A DNA stretch of 64,000 nt from IMG/VR virus record IMGVR_UViG_3300021963_000084, positions 18,460 through 82,459 of that record; one strand, given 5' to 3'. The notes below the pieces were generated by a model that saw only the letters and a list, made by a program, of their open reading frames with translations, was not told the DNA's origin and ran no database searches. Below, piece after piece: positions 56,936-64,000 of the stretch; the first letter of the stretch is position 1, and every line of letters starts with the position of its first letter. A program made the translations under genes and the position numbers. The DNA comes from a virus.

Positions 56936-57576
56936 AACTTATCGTAGAGCACATTGAGGACATTCAGTTCCTCACCGAAGAGAAGGACGGAAAAGAGTAT
57001 ACATATATTCAGGGAGTATTCCTACAGGGAGATATCAAGAACCGTAACGGTCGTGTATATCCTATGCCAGTTCTTCAACGAGAAGTGACGAACTATTCTC
57101 AAAACTATATTGAGAAGTCCCGTGCTCTCGGTGAACTCGGACACCCTGACGGACCCACTATTAATCTTGATAGAGTGTCTCATAAAATTGTAGAACTTTA
57201 TCAAGATGGTTCTAACTTCATTGGTAAAGCAAAACTGCTTGAAACACCAATGGGTAACATTGCCAAAAACCTTCTGCGTGAAGGTGTTCAACTGGGAGTT
57301 TCTTCCAGAGGTGTTGGCAGTTTAGAATCAAAAGGTGGTTCTAATTATGTTCGTGATGATTTTATGCTCACAACTGCTGCAGATATTGTAGCAGACCCTT
57401 CTGCTCCTGATGCATTTGTTAATGGAATTATGGAAGGAAAGGAGTGGGTATGGGAGAATGGTCTGCTCAAAGAAGCAGAAATTCAGAGAGTTAAAAAAGA
57501 GTTAGAACGAGTTTCCCGCAATCAACTTGAGGGTAAAATCCTTGAGTCGTTTGAGAGACTGCTGTTTAACTTATAA
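56932..57576 (+). CDS. 21: Prohead maturation protease gp21
   Basis: A 214-residue serine protease (T4: 212) of the herpes-assemblin-like type that digests the scaffold and trims gp23. The catalytic His is in 'GELGHPDG' (H71), the Ser in 'LGVSSRGVG' (S124 or S125), and a third acidic residue may be in 'IVADPSAPDAF' (D155). The N-terminal 'GVFLQGDIKNRNGRVYP' is also conserved. Its start overlaps the upstream gene's stop. The C-terminal ~35 residues are helical and may be removed by self-cleavage. Confidence 0.95.
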   Translation: MKLIVEHIEDIQFLTEEKDGKEYTYIQGVFLQGDIKNRNGRVYPMPVLQREVTNYSQNYIEKSRALGELGHPDGPTINLDRVSHKIVELYQDGSNFIGKAKLLETPMGNIAKNLLREGVQLGVSSRGVGSLESKGGSNYVRDDFMLTTAADIVADPSAPDAFVNGIMEGKEWVWENGLLKEAEIQRVKKELERVSRNQLEGKILESFERLLFNL

Positions 57577-57580
57577 AATT

Positions 57581-57588
57581 AATAAATA
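57581..57588 (+). promoter_or_regulatory. Variant late promoter before gp22
   Basis: AATAAATA, one mismatch from the late octamer, 38 bp before the gp22 ATG; a GGGG-containing ribosome-binding region follows (57614-57617). Confidence 0.3.
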
Positions 57589-57626
57589 AGTATTAGAAAA
57601 TCAAAGTATCCGTAGGGGTAATTTTA

Positions 57627-58802
57627 ATGGCAAATTCGTTAAACGAGAAATTTGAGGAGTTCGTATCAGATAACATTGATGCGGAGACCGTTACAGAAAT
57701 GAAAAACGCTGTAACTGCTGGTGCTGCACCTGCAGAGAAATCACATCTTCCAAGTGCTTCTGGGTCCGAAGTTGCTGTTGCTAATGTAGAGCCAATGGCA
57801 GCAGGTACTTCTGCTGAGTACAACGGTAAGTTTGAAAACTCTGGTGCTAAGGCAGCAGCTCCTGTCAAGAAATCCAGAACTCAAGTTAATGCTGGTGAGG
57901 GTGGTCAAGACCCAATGCCTAAACTGGGTTCATCATTCCCAGGTGATCGTGGTGGTAAAGGAACCACCCGTGGTGGCGGGGAAGCAATGCCAACTCTTAA
58001 GAAAGAAGAGAAGGAAGTAGAAAAGGAAAAAGCACACGAAGATGAGAAAGAAGATAAAAAGCTCATCAAAAAAATGATGAAGAAAGAAGATGTTGACGTT
58101 ACTGCAGATGTAAATGCTCTGGTAAACGGCGAAGATCTTTCGGAAGAATTTAAAGAAAAAGCAACTACTATTTTTGAAGCTGCTCTTGTTTCCAAACTCA
58201 ATGAAGAGATTGAGAAACTGGAAGAGCAGTATGCTGCTCAACTGAATGAGCAAATTGAAGTGGCAAAGGAAGAAATGACCGCTAAGGTTGATGCTTTCCT
58301 TAATTACGTTGTAGAACAATGGATTCAAGATAACAAACTCGCTGTTGATCACGGTGTTCGCACCGAGATTGCAGAGTCGTTTATGTCAGCACTGAAGGAA
58401 GTCTTTGTAGAGCACTACATGGACATTCCTGAAGAGAAGTATGACATGGTTGAGGGTATGACAGAAAAACTTGATGAGATGGAACAAAAACTCAACGAAC
58501 AAATTGAAAAGAATATTGAACTGAACTCTGCACTGGGAGAATTCATTAAGGAGTCAATCGTTAGTGAAGTATCTCAGGGTCTCGCAGACACACAAAAAGA
58601 AAAACTTGCTTCCCTCTCAGAGGGTGTAGAGTTTAGCGATGAGGAAACTTATCGTGAGAAAATTGAGACAATCAAGGAAAATTATTTCCCCAAGTCCCAA
58701 GTTTCTGAAATGATCGCTGAAGCATCTGAGCCCGTAATTGAACAGGAAGTTCCTGCTCATATGAAGGCTTATGTTCAAGCAATCGCTCGTTATTCTAAGT
58801 GA
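57627..58802 (+). CDS. 22: Prohead scaffolding core protein gp22
   Basis: A 391-residue scaffold (T4: 269). It lies between gp21 and gp23 as in T4. The N-terminal ~130 residues are Ala/Gly/Pro-rich and disordered. Residues ~130-160 are dense in Lys and Glu ('KEEKEVEKEKAHEDEKEDKK'). The rest is helical and coiled-coil-like ('LNEEIEKLEEQYAAQLNEQI', 'MTEKLDEMEQKLNEQIEKNI'). 'YFPKSQVSEMI' and the C-terminal 'AHMKAYVQAIARYSK' are typical of cyanophage gp22. The extra N-terminal length is unusual compared with T4. It forms the internal core and is degraded by gp21 during maturation. Confidence 0.92.
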   Translation: MANSLNEKFEEFVSDNIDAETVTEMKNAVTAGAAPAEKSHLPSASGSEVAVANVEPMAAGTSAEYNGKFENSGAKAAAPVKKSRTQVNAGEGGQDPMPKLGSSFPGDRGGKGTTRGGGEAMPTLKKEEKEVEKEKAHEDEKEDKKLIKKMMKKEDVDVTADVNALVNGEDLSEEFKEKATTIFEAALVSKLNEEIEKLEEQYAAQLNEQIEVAKEEMTAKVDAFLNYVVEQWIQDNKLAVDHGVRTEIAESFMSALKEVFVEHYMDIPEEKYDMVEGMTEKLDEMEQKLNEQIEKNIELNSALGEFIKESIVSEVSQGLADTQKEKLASLSEGVEFSDEETYREKIETIKENYFPKSQVSEMIAEASEPVIEQEVPAHMKAYVQAIARYSK

Positions 58803-58811
58803 TTTCTAATT

Positions 58812-58819
58812 TATAAATA
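58812..58819 (+). promoter_or_regulatory. T4-type late promoter before gp23
   Basis: An exact TATAAATA, 9 bp after the gp22 stop and 36 bp before the gp23 ATG. Confidence 0.8.
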
Positions 58820-58839
58820 GTTCAAACCTAACATTTTCC

Positions 58840-58845
58840 AAGGAG
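58840..58845 (+). promoter_or_regulatory. Strong ribosome-binding site of gp23
   Basis: AAGGAG lies 10 bp before the gp23 ATG, in keeping with its very high expression. Confidence 0.75.
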
Positions 58846-58855
58846 TTAAAAGCAA

Positions 58856-60211
58856 ATGTTCAATACCGAGCATCTGCAGGAAAAGTGGGCACCTGTTCTG
58901 TCTCACGGCAATCTGCCTGAAATCAAGGACAATTACAAAAAGGCTGTCACTTCAATCCTGCTCGAAAACCAAGAGAAGTTCCTCCGTGAGGAGAGAATGC
59001 TGACCGAGGCTGCACCTACAAACAGCGGTCCTATCAATACTCAAACCACAGGCGCTGGCAACATCGCAGGTTTCGATCCCGTACTGATCTCGCTGATCCG
59101 TCGTTCGATGCCTAACCTGATTGCTTATGACATCTGTGGCGTACAACCAATGAACGGTCCTACTGGACTGATCTTTGCAATGCGCTCACGTTATACCAAC
59201 CAGACTGGTGCTGAGACTTTCTACAACGAAGTCAATGGTCAGTATTCAGGTTCACCATACGTTACCGCTTCTGGTTCAACTGGTGCTACACCTGTTGGTA
59301 CTAACCCTGCTGTACTCAACGCTTCAGGTACTTATACCTCTGGCGCAGCAATGAGCACTTCGACTGCAGAAGCTCTTGGAGATTCAGCGAACAATCAGTT
59401 CCCTGAAATGGCATTCAGCATCGAGAAGATTGCTGTTACTGCTAAGTCAAGAGCACTGAAAGCAGAATACAGCATCGAACTCGCACAAGACCTGAAGGCA
59501 ATTCACGGTCTGGATGCTGAGACTGAACTCGCAAACATTCTTTCAGCAGAAATTCTGACTGAAATCAACCGTGAAGTTGTTCGTACCGTATTCCGCTCCG
59601 CTAAGCCTGGTGCTCAGCAGAACGTTGCTTCTACTGGTACTTTCGACCTTGACGTTGATTCAAACGGTCGTTGGTCTGTTGAGAAGTTCAAGGGTCTTCT
59701 GTTCCAGATTGAGCGTGAAATGAACGCTATCGCTAAAGAGACTCGTAGAGGAAAGGGCAACATGCTCATCTGTTCTTCGGATGTTGCATCTGCTCTGTCA
59801 ATGGCAGGCGTTCTGGATTACACTCCTGCGCTGAACACCAACCTCAACGTTGATGACACTGGCAACACCTTCGTTGGTACTCTGAACGGTCGTATCAAGG
59901 TCTACATTGATCCTTATTCGGCACTGCCTTCAGAGGGCAACACTGCTGCTCAGTTCTTCATCGCTGGTTATAAGGGCACTTCCCCTTATGATGCTGGTCT
60001 GTTCTATTGCCCATATGTACCTCTCCAGATGGTACGTGCAATCGGTCAGGACACCTTCCAGCCCAAGATTGGCTTCAAGACCAGATATGGTATGGTCCTG
60101 AATCCATTCGCAAAAGGCGACGTTGCACTGACAGATTCCGATCCAGTAGCGGGCGGAAACCTCAGCAGCAACGTTTACTACAGAAGAGTAAGAGTCACTA
60201 ATCTGATGTGA
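58856..60211 (+). CDS. 23: Major capsid protein gp23
   Basis: A 451-residue capsid protein (T4: 521). The N-terminal propeptide 'EHLQEKWAPVLSHGNLPEIK' is typical. A gp21 cleavage motif of the L-x-E type is at L49-T50-E51, so the mature protein probably starts at A52 ('AAPTNSGP'). Core landmarks are 'FDPVLISLIRRSMPNLIAYD' with 'GVQPMNGPTGLIFAMRSRYT' and 'YSIELAQDLKAIHGLDAETE'. The end is 'FQPKIGFKTRYGMVLNPFAK' and then 'YYRRVRVTNLM'. Codons are C- and G-ending far more than in the baseplate genes, as expected for the most abundant phage protein. Late promoter, strong ribosome-binding site and own terminator. Confidence 0.98.
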   Translation: MFNTEHLQEKWAPVLSHGNLPEIKDNYKKAVTSILLENQEKFLREERMLTEAAPTNSGPINTQTTGAGNIAGFDPVLISLIRRSMPNLIAYDICGVQPMNGPTGLIFAMRSRYTNQTGAETFYNEVNGQYSGSPYVTASGSTGATPVGTNPAVLNASGTYTSGAAMSTSTAEALGDSANNQFPEMAFSIEKIAVTAKSRALKAEYSIELAQDLKAIHGLDAETELANILSAEILTEINREVVRTVFRSAKPGAQQNVASTGTFDLDVDSNGRWSVEKFKGLLFQIEREMNAIAKETRRGKGNMLICSSDVASALSMAGVLDYTPALNTNLNVDDTGNTFVGTLNGRIKVYIDPYSALPSEGNTAAQFFIAGYKGTSPYDAGLFYCPYVPLQMVRAIGQDTFQPKIGFKTRYGMVLNPFAKGDVALTDSDPVAGGNLSSNVYYRRVRVTNLM

Positions 60212-60234
60212 TTCAATGCCTTGCAGGCGCTTCT

Positions 60235-60261
60235 AGACCCCTCTCAGAGGGGTCTTTTTTT
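60235..60261 (+). terminator. Strong intrinsic terminator after gp23
   Basis: AGACCCCTC (60235-60243) pairs with GAGGGGTCT (60247-60255) around a TCA loop; T run 60255-60261. A one-mismatch late-like octamer, TCTAAATA (60263-60270), follows directly and may restart transcription. Confidence 0.92.
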
Positions 60262-60282
60262 ATCTAAATATTTTTATTTAAA

Positions 60283-60801
60283 ATGGCACAATCAAAATGG
60301 GTTAATGAAAGGATTGAAAATAAAAATTTTCTCGCTCCTAATGGATTCAAATTATCTTTACTTAAATTTCCTAAGGTAGCATTTTATTGTCAGTCAGCAA
60401 ATATTCCAGGAATTAGTATTCCCAGTATTGATATTCCAACTCCATTCAGGGATTATCCAGTAGCAGGAACTGAAACAGAATATGAAGATCTTACAGTTAA
60501 GTTTCTGATTGATGAGGATATGACAAACTATGCAACGATTCACAAATGGTTGCGTAAAACTGGTCTTGCAGAAACTTTTGATACTTCAGTAAATCCCGAA
60601 GAAAGTCAAGGTGTTTTAGAAATTTTAAACAGTAACTGGAGAGCAAATATTATTGTTGAATTCGATGATTTGTTTCCCGTTTCTTTAACAGCACTAGAGT
60701 TTGATGCTGGAGATAATAACGTAGATTATATGGTCGCTCAAGCGACTTTTAAATATCGAATATATAGAATTAAGAACGATGATGGAGATGTGATTAGTTA
60801 A
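60283..60801 (+). CDS. Second tail-tube-fold protein, in the position usually annotated gp3
   Basis: A 172-residue protein with the same order of motifs as gp19: 'FLAPNGFKLSLLKFPKVAFY', 'SANIPGISIPSIDIPTPFRD', 'EYEDLTVKFLIDEDMTNYAT' and 'IHKWLRKTGL'. These parallel gp19's 'PNLFRIEIP', 'ASLPSSSIGTVEVPYRG', 'FESWTITIFADPSLNTRSF' and 'LEKWMDKLN'. It is thus a member of the tube/initiator superfamily (gp19, gp54, gp48). I recall this locus, after gp23 and before uvsY, being named gp3 (tail completion) in cyanophages; the sequence itself fits a tube cap or initiator such as gp54 equally well. Coupled to uvsY by TAATG. Confidence 0.75.
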   Translation: MAQSKWVNERIENKNFLAPNGFKLSLLKFPKVAFYCQSANIPGISIPSIDIPTPFRDYPVAGTETEYEDLTVKFLIDEDMTNYATIHKWLRKTGLAETFDTSVNPEESQGVLEILNSNWRANIIVEFDDLFPVSLTALEFDAGDNNVDYMVAQATFKYRIYRIKNDDGDVIS

Positions 60802-61229
60802 TGACCTTTGATGAAATTCAAGCAATGTGGGAGCAGGATTCTAAAATTGATCCCGTAGAACTAGATACTGCTTCCCTTTCTATTCCTTCGTTACACGCAA
60901 AGTATTTTAAAATTTTTTCAGATTATCGCTTCAAGAAAAAACAAGCAACACTTAACCTCAAGCAATTAACTCGTAAAAAGTTTGAATACTATACAGGCAA
61001 AGCAGAACCTGAAGAGTATAAAGAAAATCCTTTTGACTTAAAAATTCTCAAATCAGATTTACCAATGTATATCGAATCTGATCCTGAGATTAAAGACTTA
61101 CAACTTAAGATTGATATGTATGAAATCATTATTGAGTACCTTGATGGTGTCATCAAAATGATTTCCAATCGTTCATATCAAATCAAAAATGCTATCCAAT
61201 GGAAATCCTATATTGACGGTATTGCTTAA
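60801..61229 (+). CDS. uvsY: Recombination mediator UvsY
   Basis: A 142-residue protein (T4: 137) that loads the UvsX recombinase onto gp32-coated single-stranded DNA. The core 'LTRKKFEYYTGKAEPEEYKE' matches T4 'KKVALKARLDYYSGRGDGDE', and the C-terminal 'YLDGVIKMISNRSYQIKNAI' matches 'FCSGALDAIKSRGFAIKHIQ'. N-terminal 'MTFDEIQAMWEQDSKIDPVE' is the usual cyanophage form. It overlaps neighbours on both sides by TAATG. It lies in the same order relative to uvsW as in other T4-like marine phages. Confidence 0.93.
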   Translation: MTFDEIQAMWEQDSKIDPVELDTASLSIPSLHAKYFKIFSDYRFKKKQATLNLKQLTRKKFEYYTGKAEPEEYKENPFDLKILKSDLPMYIESDPEIKDLQLKIDMYEIIIEYLDGVIKMISNRSYQIKNAIQWKSYIDGIA

Positions 61230-62695
61230 TGGCAGACATTACTATTCAGAAGCGCAATGAAGTATATCTTCAACTTGACTGTGAACCACACATCAAATAC
61301 GAACTCTCGGAATACTTTACATTTGAAGTACCCGATGCAAAGTTTATGCCACAGTTCAAGAGCAGAATGTGGGATGGAAAAATTCGTTTATTCAGTCCAT
61401 CTAACGGACAACTCTACATCGGATTATTGTCTTACCTTATGGAGTGGGCAGAGGAACGAGAGTACACCTGTGCTTTTGAAGATAATAAGTTCTACGGTAA
61501 ACCTAACGAAACAAATCCTTACATCTCTCCAGAAGCGATTAAGGAATATATGGATTACCTTACGCCGAAGATTAAACCACGAGACTATCAATACGATGCA
61601 GTCTACAGAGGATTAAAGAACTACCGCAGAATTATTCTGTCTCCTACTGGTTCAGGTAAGTCATTTATGATTTATTCTTTAGTAAGATACTTTACTGCTG
61701 CTAATCTCAAGACTCTGATTATTGTACCAAGTATATCATTGGTTACTCAACTCTTCAACGATTTTGTTGATTATGGTTGGGATGCTGAAAACTATTGTCA
61801 TCAAGTCTATGCTGGTGAAGCAAAACTGTCTGATATGCCAGTGGTCATAACCACTTGGCAAAGTGTCTACAAACTTCCCAAAAAATATTTTGACAGTTAT
61901 ACTGCAGTAATTGGAGATGAGTGCCATACCTTTAAGGCAAAATCTCTCACAAGCATTATGACTAAACTCCACGAGGCAAAGTACAGAATTGGTTTTACTG
62001 GAACTTTGGATGGAACTAAAACACATCGCTTAGTCTTGGAGGGACTGTTTGGACTTTCAAACAAAGTTACCAATACCGCTGAACTGATGAAGCGTGGTCA
62101 GTTGTCTGATCTTAAAATTAAAATTTTGTTACTTAAGCACGAATCTTTTAGGTTTGCTAATTATCCAGACGAGATGGATTGTATCGTATCACACCATAAG
62201 AGAAATAAATTTATTCGTAACTTATGTCGAGATATCAGCGGAAATACCCTATTACTCTTCAATTATGTCGAGAAACACGGTGAACCACTTTACGAACTTA
62301 TAAATAGTACCATCGGGTCGGAACGAAAAGTTTTCTTTGTTCACGGTGGAGTTGAAGCCGAAGAACGAGAACAGATCCGACAATTAACAGAACAACAAAA
62401 TAATTGCATAATCATTGCTAGTTACGGAACATTTTCCACTGGCATTAATATCAAGAACCTTCACAATATTATATTTGCATCTCCTAGTAAATCAAGGATT
62501 AGAAACCTACAGTCTATTGGTAGAGTTCTAAGAAAAGGAGAAAATAAATCTCAAGCAGTTCTCTATGATATTGCTGATGATTTTTCAAAAGGTAATTATA
62601 GTAATTACACTTTGAATCACCTAAAAGAAAGAATTAAGATTTATAATGAGGAGAATTTTAACTACGAAATTATTCCAGTAAACATAAAAAAATGA
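61229..62695 (+). CDS. uvsW: Recombination helicase UvsW
   Basis: A 488-residue superfamily 2 helicase (T4: about 500). It unwinds R-loops and branched DNA, moving the phage from origin-dependent to recombination-dependent replication. Motif I is 'SPTGSGKS' (K144), motif II is 'DECH' (230-233), motif III is 'FTGTLDGT' and motif VI is 'QSIGRVLR' (428-435). 'KPRDYQYDAVYRGL' is the Q-like region. The N-terminal ~80 residues include 'MWDGKIRLFSPSNGQLYIGL', the DNA-binding domain typical of UvsW. The last 4 bp overlap the next start (ATGA). An internal TATAAATA occurs at 62299-62306. Confidence 0.96.
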   Translation: MADITIQKRNEVYLQLDCEPHIKYELSEYFTFEVPDAKFMPQFKSRMWDGKIRLFSPSNGQLYIGLLSYLMEWAEEREYTCAFEDNKFYGKPNETNPYISPEAIKEYMDYLTPKIKPRDYQYDAVYRGLKNYRRIILSPTGSGKSFMIYSLVRYFTAANLKTLIIVPSISLVTQLFNDFVDYGWDAENYCHQVYAGEAKLSDMPVVITTWQSVYKLPKKYFDSYTAVIGDECHTFKAKSLTSIMTKLHEAKYRIGFTGTLDGTKTHRLVLEGLFGLSNKVTNTAELMKRGQLSDLKIKILLLKHESFRFANYPDEMDCIVSHHKRNKFIRNLCRDISGNTLLLFNYVEKHGEPLYELINSTIGSERKVFFVHGGVEAEEREQIRQLTEQQNNCIIIASYGTFSTGINIKNLHNIIFASPSKSRIRNLQSIGRVLRKGENKSQAVLYDIADDFSKGNYSNYTLNHLKERIKIYNEENFNYEIIPVNIKK

Positions 62696-63087
62696 ATGAT
62701 GACTTTTTTGCAGTAGTAAAACTTATCACAGGAGAAGAAATTCTCGGACTCATTAGTGTTGTGGATGAAGGCATTCTTATTGAGAATGCCTTAATACTAG
62801 AAGATATGAGTATGTTTGAAGAACTTTTAAATCAAGATACTAATGGTATGATAAGATTAACAAAATGGATTAAGTCAACAACAGATAATGTACAATATAT
62901 TAAAGATGATAAAGTTGTAACAATATCTGAATTAATTGAACCAGGACTCACAGTATACAAAAGAGCGGTTACCGACCTTAGTAGAGTGGGAAAGCATAAA
63001 CCTCAAAGTAAAAGAAAATACAACGGTCATAAAAGTACCGTTAAAGAGGCACGTATTAAATTTGAAAAACTATTTAAAGATTATTAG
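62692..63087 (+). CDS. Sm-like small protein (131 residues)
   Basis: Residues ~5-40 ('FFAVVKLITGEEILGLISVV' then 'DEGILIENALILE') resemble the Sm1 motif of LSm/Hfq-type proteins ('v.v.l.dG..i.G.l...D...nl.l'). Residues ~60-95 are less clear. The C-terminal third is very basic ('SRVGKHKPQSKRKYNGHKST'), which would suit nucleic-acid binding. The start overlaps uvsW's stop by ATGA. A role in RNA regulation or in recombination is possible; the family match is by eye. It is a conserved small gene at this locus as far as I recall. Confidence 0.65.
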   Translation: MNDDFFAVVKLITGEEILGLISVVDEGILIENALILEDMSMFEELLNQDTNGMIRLTKWIKSTTDNVQYIKDDKVVTISELIEPGLTVYKRAVTDLSRVGKHKPQSKRKYNGHKSTVKEARIKFEKLFKDY

Positions 63088-63142
63088 AAGCTATTATTAA
63101 TCTTGAACCTTAACAGAGTGATCCTACTCACAATTTTGATTC

Positions 63143-63171
63143 TTGTCAAGCCCCCTGAAATGTGTTATAAT
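63143..63171 (+). promoter_or_regulatory. Sigma70 extended -10 promoter for gp55
   Basis: TTGTCA (63143-63148), 17 bp spacer and perfect TATAAT (63166-63171), with an upstream TGT giving an extended -10. The transcript would start ~30 bp before the gp55 ATG. It lies in the only sizeable gap of the window (63088-63204), in which I see nothing else clear. Confidence 0.85.
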
Positions 63172-63204
63172 GTACCTACAATCACAAAAGGATAATGACC
63201 ACTG

Positions 63205-63681
63205 ATGAGAATCAAGAAGAAACCAGAGCATTATGTAGACAATAAGGAATTCTTATCTGCATTGTCTGTATACAAAAAGAAAGTTGATACGGCATTGACA
63301 GAGGGCAAAACTCGCCCTATGATTCCTAATTATATTGGTGAATGTTTCCTGAAGATTGCGACTCATCTTTCTTATCGTCCCAACTTCATTAACTATCCTT
63401 TTCGTGAGGATATGATTAGTGATGGAATTGAAAATTGTGTTCAGTATATTGATAACTTTGATCCAGATAGGGGTAATCCTTTTGCCTACTTTACTCAAAT
63501 TATCTACTATGCTTTTCTCAGAAGAATTCAAAAGGAAAAGAAGCAATTAGAAATTAAAGCAAAAATTCTTGAAAGGTCGGGGTATGACGAAGTGTTATAT
63601 GCAGACCGCAATGAGTTGAACTTCTCCAGTTCAGATTACAACGGCATTAAACAAACTATTGAACAAAAAACTAGAAAATGA
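63205..63681 (+). CDS. 55: Late sigma factor gp55
   Basis: A 158-residue minimal sigma (T4: 185) that directs host RNA polymerase to TATAAATA late promoters. The conserved stretch 'IPNYIGECFLKIATHLSYRP' and 'FREDMISDGIENCVQYIDNF', then 'NPFAYFTQIIYYAFLRRIQK' corresponds to T4 'PPYVTECIIKIVNKLASRPN', 'KQDMIGDAIIKM' and 'AFNYFTTIAFNAFINRIKKE', equivalent to sigma region 2. No sigma region 4 is present, which is normal for gp55. Expression from a host-type promoter puts it upstream of the late programme. The stop overlaps the gp47 start (ATGA). Confidence 0.95.
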   Translation: MRIKKKPEHYVDNKEFLSALSVYKKKVDTALTEGKTRPMIPNYIGECFLKIATHLSYRPNFINYPFREDMISDGIENCVQYIDNFDPDRGNPFAYFTQIIYYAFLRRIQKEKKQLEIKAKILERSGYDEVLYADRNELNFSSSDYNGIKQTIEQKTRK

Positions 63682-64000
63682 AAATTGCCCTGATTACTGA
63701 CACACATTATGGATTCAAGAAAGGTAATCAAGATTATCATGATTACTTCAAACGTTTCTATGATAATGTGTTCTTCCCATCTCTAATTAAGCACAAGGTT
63801 AAGCACGTCATTCATATGGGTGATGTATTTGATGTGCGTAGGAATATTGATTTCTGGAGTCTGAATTGGGCGAAGCAAAACATATTTGACACTCTTGAAT
63901 CTATGGGTGTCACTTGTGATTTGATGGTTGGTAATCACGATGCATTTTATAAGAACACTCTGGAGATTAATTCTCTGGAGTGTTTGTTGATGGAATACAG
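63678..64000 (+). CDS. 47: Recombination endonuclease subunit gp47 (3' end missing)
   Basis: The first 107 residues of gp47, the Mre11-like nuclease that pairs with gp46 (Rad50-like) to resect DNA ends and supply recombination with single strands. Metallophosphatase motifs are present: 'ITDTHYG' (D8, H10), 'HMGDVFD' (D49) and 'GNHD' (N86-H87-D88). Later His motifs lie beyond the window end. It starts with an ATGA overlap with gp55. gp46 is expected next. Confidence 0.95.
   Translation, partial: MKIALITDTHYGFKKGNQDYHDYFKRFYDNVFFPSLIKHKVKHVIHMGDVFDVRRNIDFWSLNWAKQNIFDTLESMGVTCDLMVGNHDAFYKNTLEINSLECLLMEY

Noticed and set aside
62299-62306. Exact TATAAATA inside uvsW
   Set aside because: It lies in coding sequence ('LINSTI') and the next start is ~390 bp away. 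It could be a chance match in AT-rich DNA, so not called a promoter.
1-64000. Host-derived metabolic genes (photosynthesis, phosphate, carbon metabolism) or tRNAs
   Set aside because: None seen; the only enzyme outside DNA handling, packaging and head maturation is the glycosyltransferase. tRNAs were looked for only by eye in the short gaps, which are too small to hold one except 63088-63204, where none is evident.

Overview
The window is a single-strand, AT-rich slice of the structural half of a T4-like marine myovirus genome, probably a cyanophage (Kyanoviridae-type) or a close relative such as a SAR11 myophage. The basis is T4 core genes in canonical order: gp25, gp6, gp8, gp13, gp14, gp15, gp16, gp17, gp18, gp19, gp20, gp21, gp22, gp23, then uvsY, uvsW, gp55 and gp47. 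T4 late-promoter octamers (TATAAATA) lie between many of them. No photosynthesis gene or other host marker is in the window, so the host stays open. All genes read on the + strand, gaps are tiny (largest about 117 bp, before gp55), and no RNA genes or CRISPR arrays were seen. Both ends are cut: gp25 lacks its 5' end and gp47 its 3' end.

Region 1 (1-19413) is the baseplate wedge: partial gp25, gp6, a 2639-residue protein in the gp7 slot, an enlarged gp8 and a 2545-residue DUF4815-like protein. Region 2 (19413-45047) is the fibre and adhesin cluster: a small coiled-coil protein, a 728-residue tail fibre, a glycosyltransferase cassette with its own sigma70 promoter and terminator, three smaller virion-like proteins, a 3021-residue repeat protein, a 62-residue Mtd-N-like protein, and a 3363-residue giant built from several repeat families. 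Region 3 (45095-60261) holds neck, packaging, tail and head genes (gp13 to gp23), with extra small genes around the terminase. Region 4 (60283-64000) has a second tail-tube-fold protein, recombination genes uvsY and uvsW, an Sm-like small protein, the late sigma factor gp55 behind a sigma70-type promoter, and the start of gp47.

Regulation can be read from the sequence. gp55 is driven by a strong host-type promoter. Its product would then recognise the seven exact TATAAATA boxes in front of gp8, the 110-residue protein, the 393-residue protein, the 62-residue protein, gp13, gp18 and gp23. Four intrinsic terminators are visible. One carries a late promoter in its loop, and another runs straight into a late promoter.

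The most unusual content is the four giant genes (2639, 2545, 3021 and 3363 residues), which take about 54% of the window. They share repeat modules with each other and with core wedge and neck proteins. The 3363-residue protein looks like a hugely expanded paralogue of the 424-residue protein encoded 3.5 kb downstream. The 3021-residue protein is a regular ~133-residue repeat array that I cannot assign to any known family.
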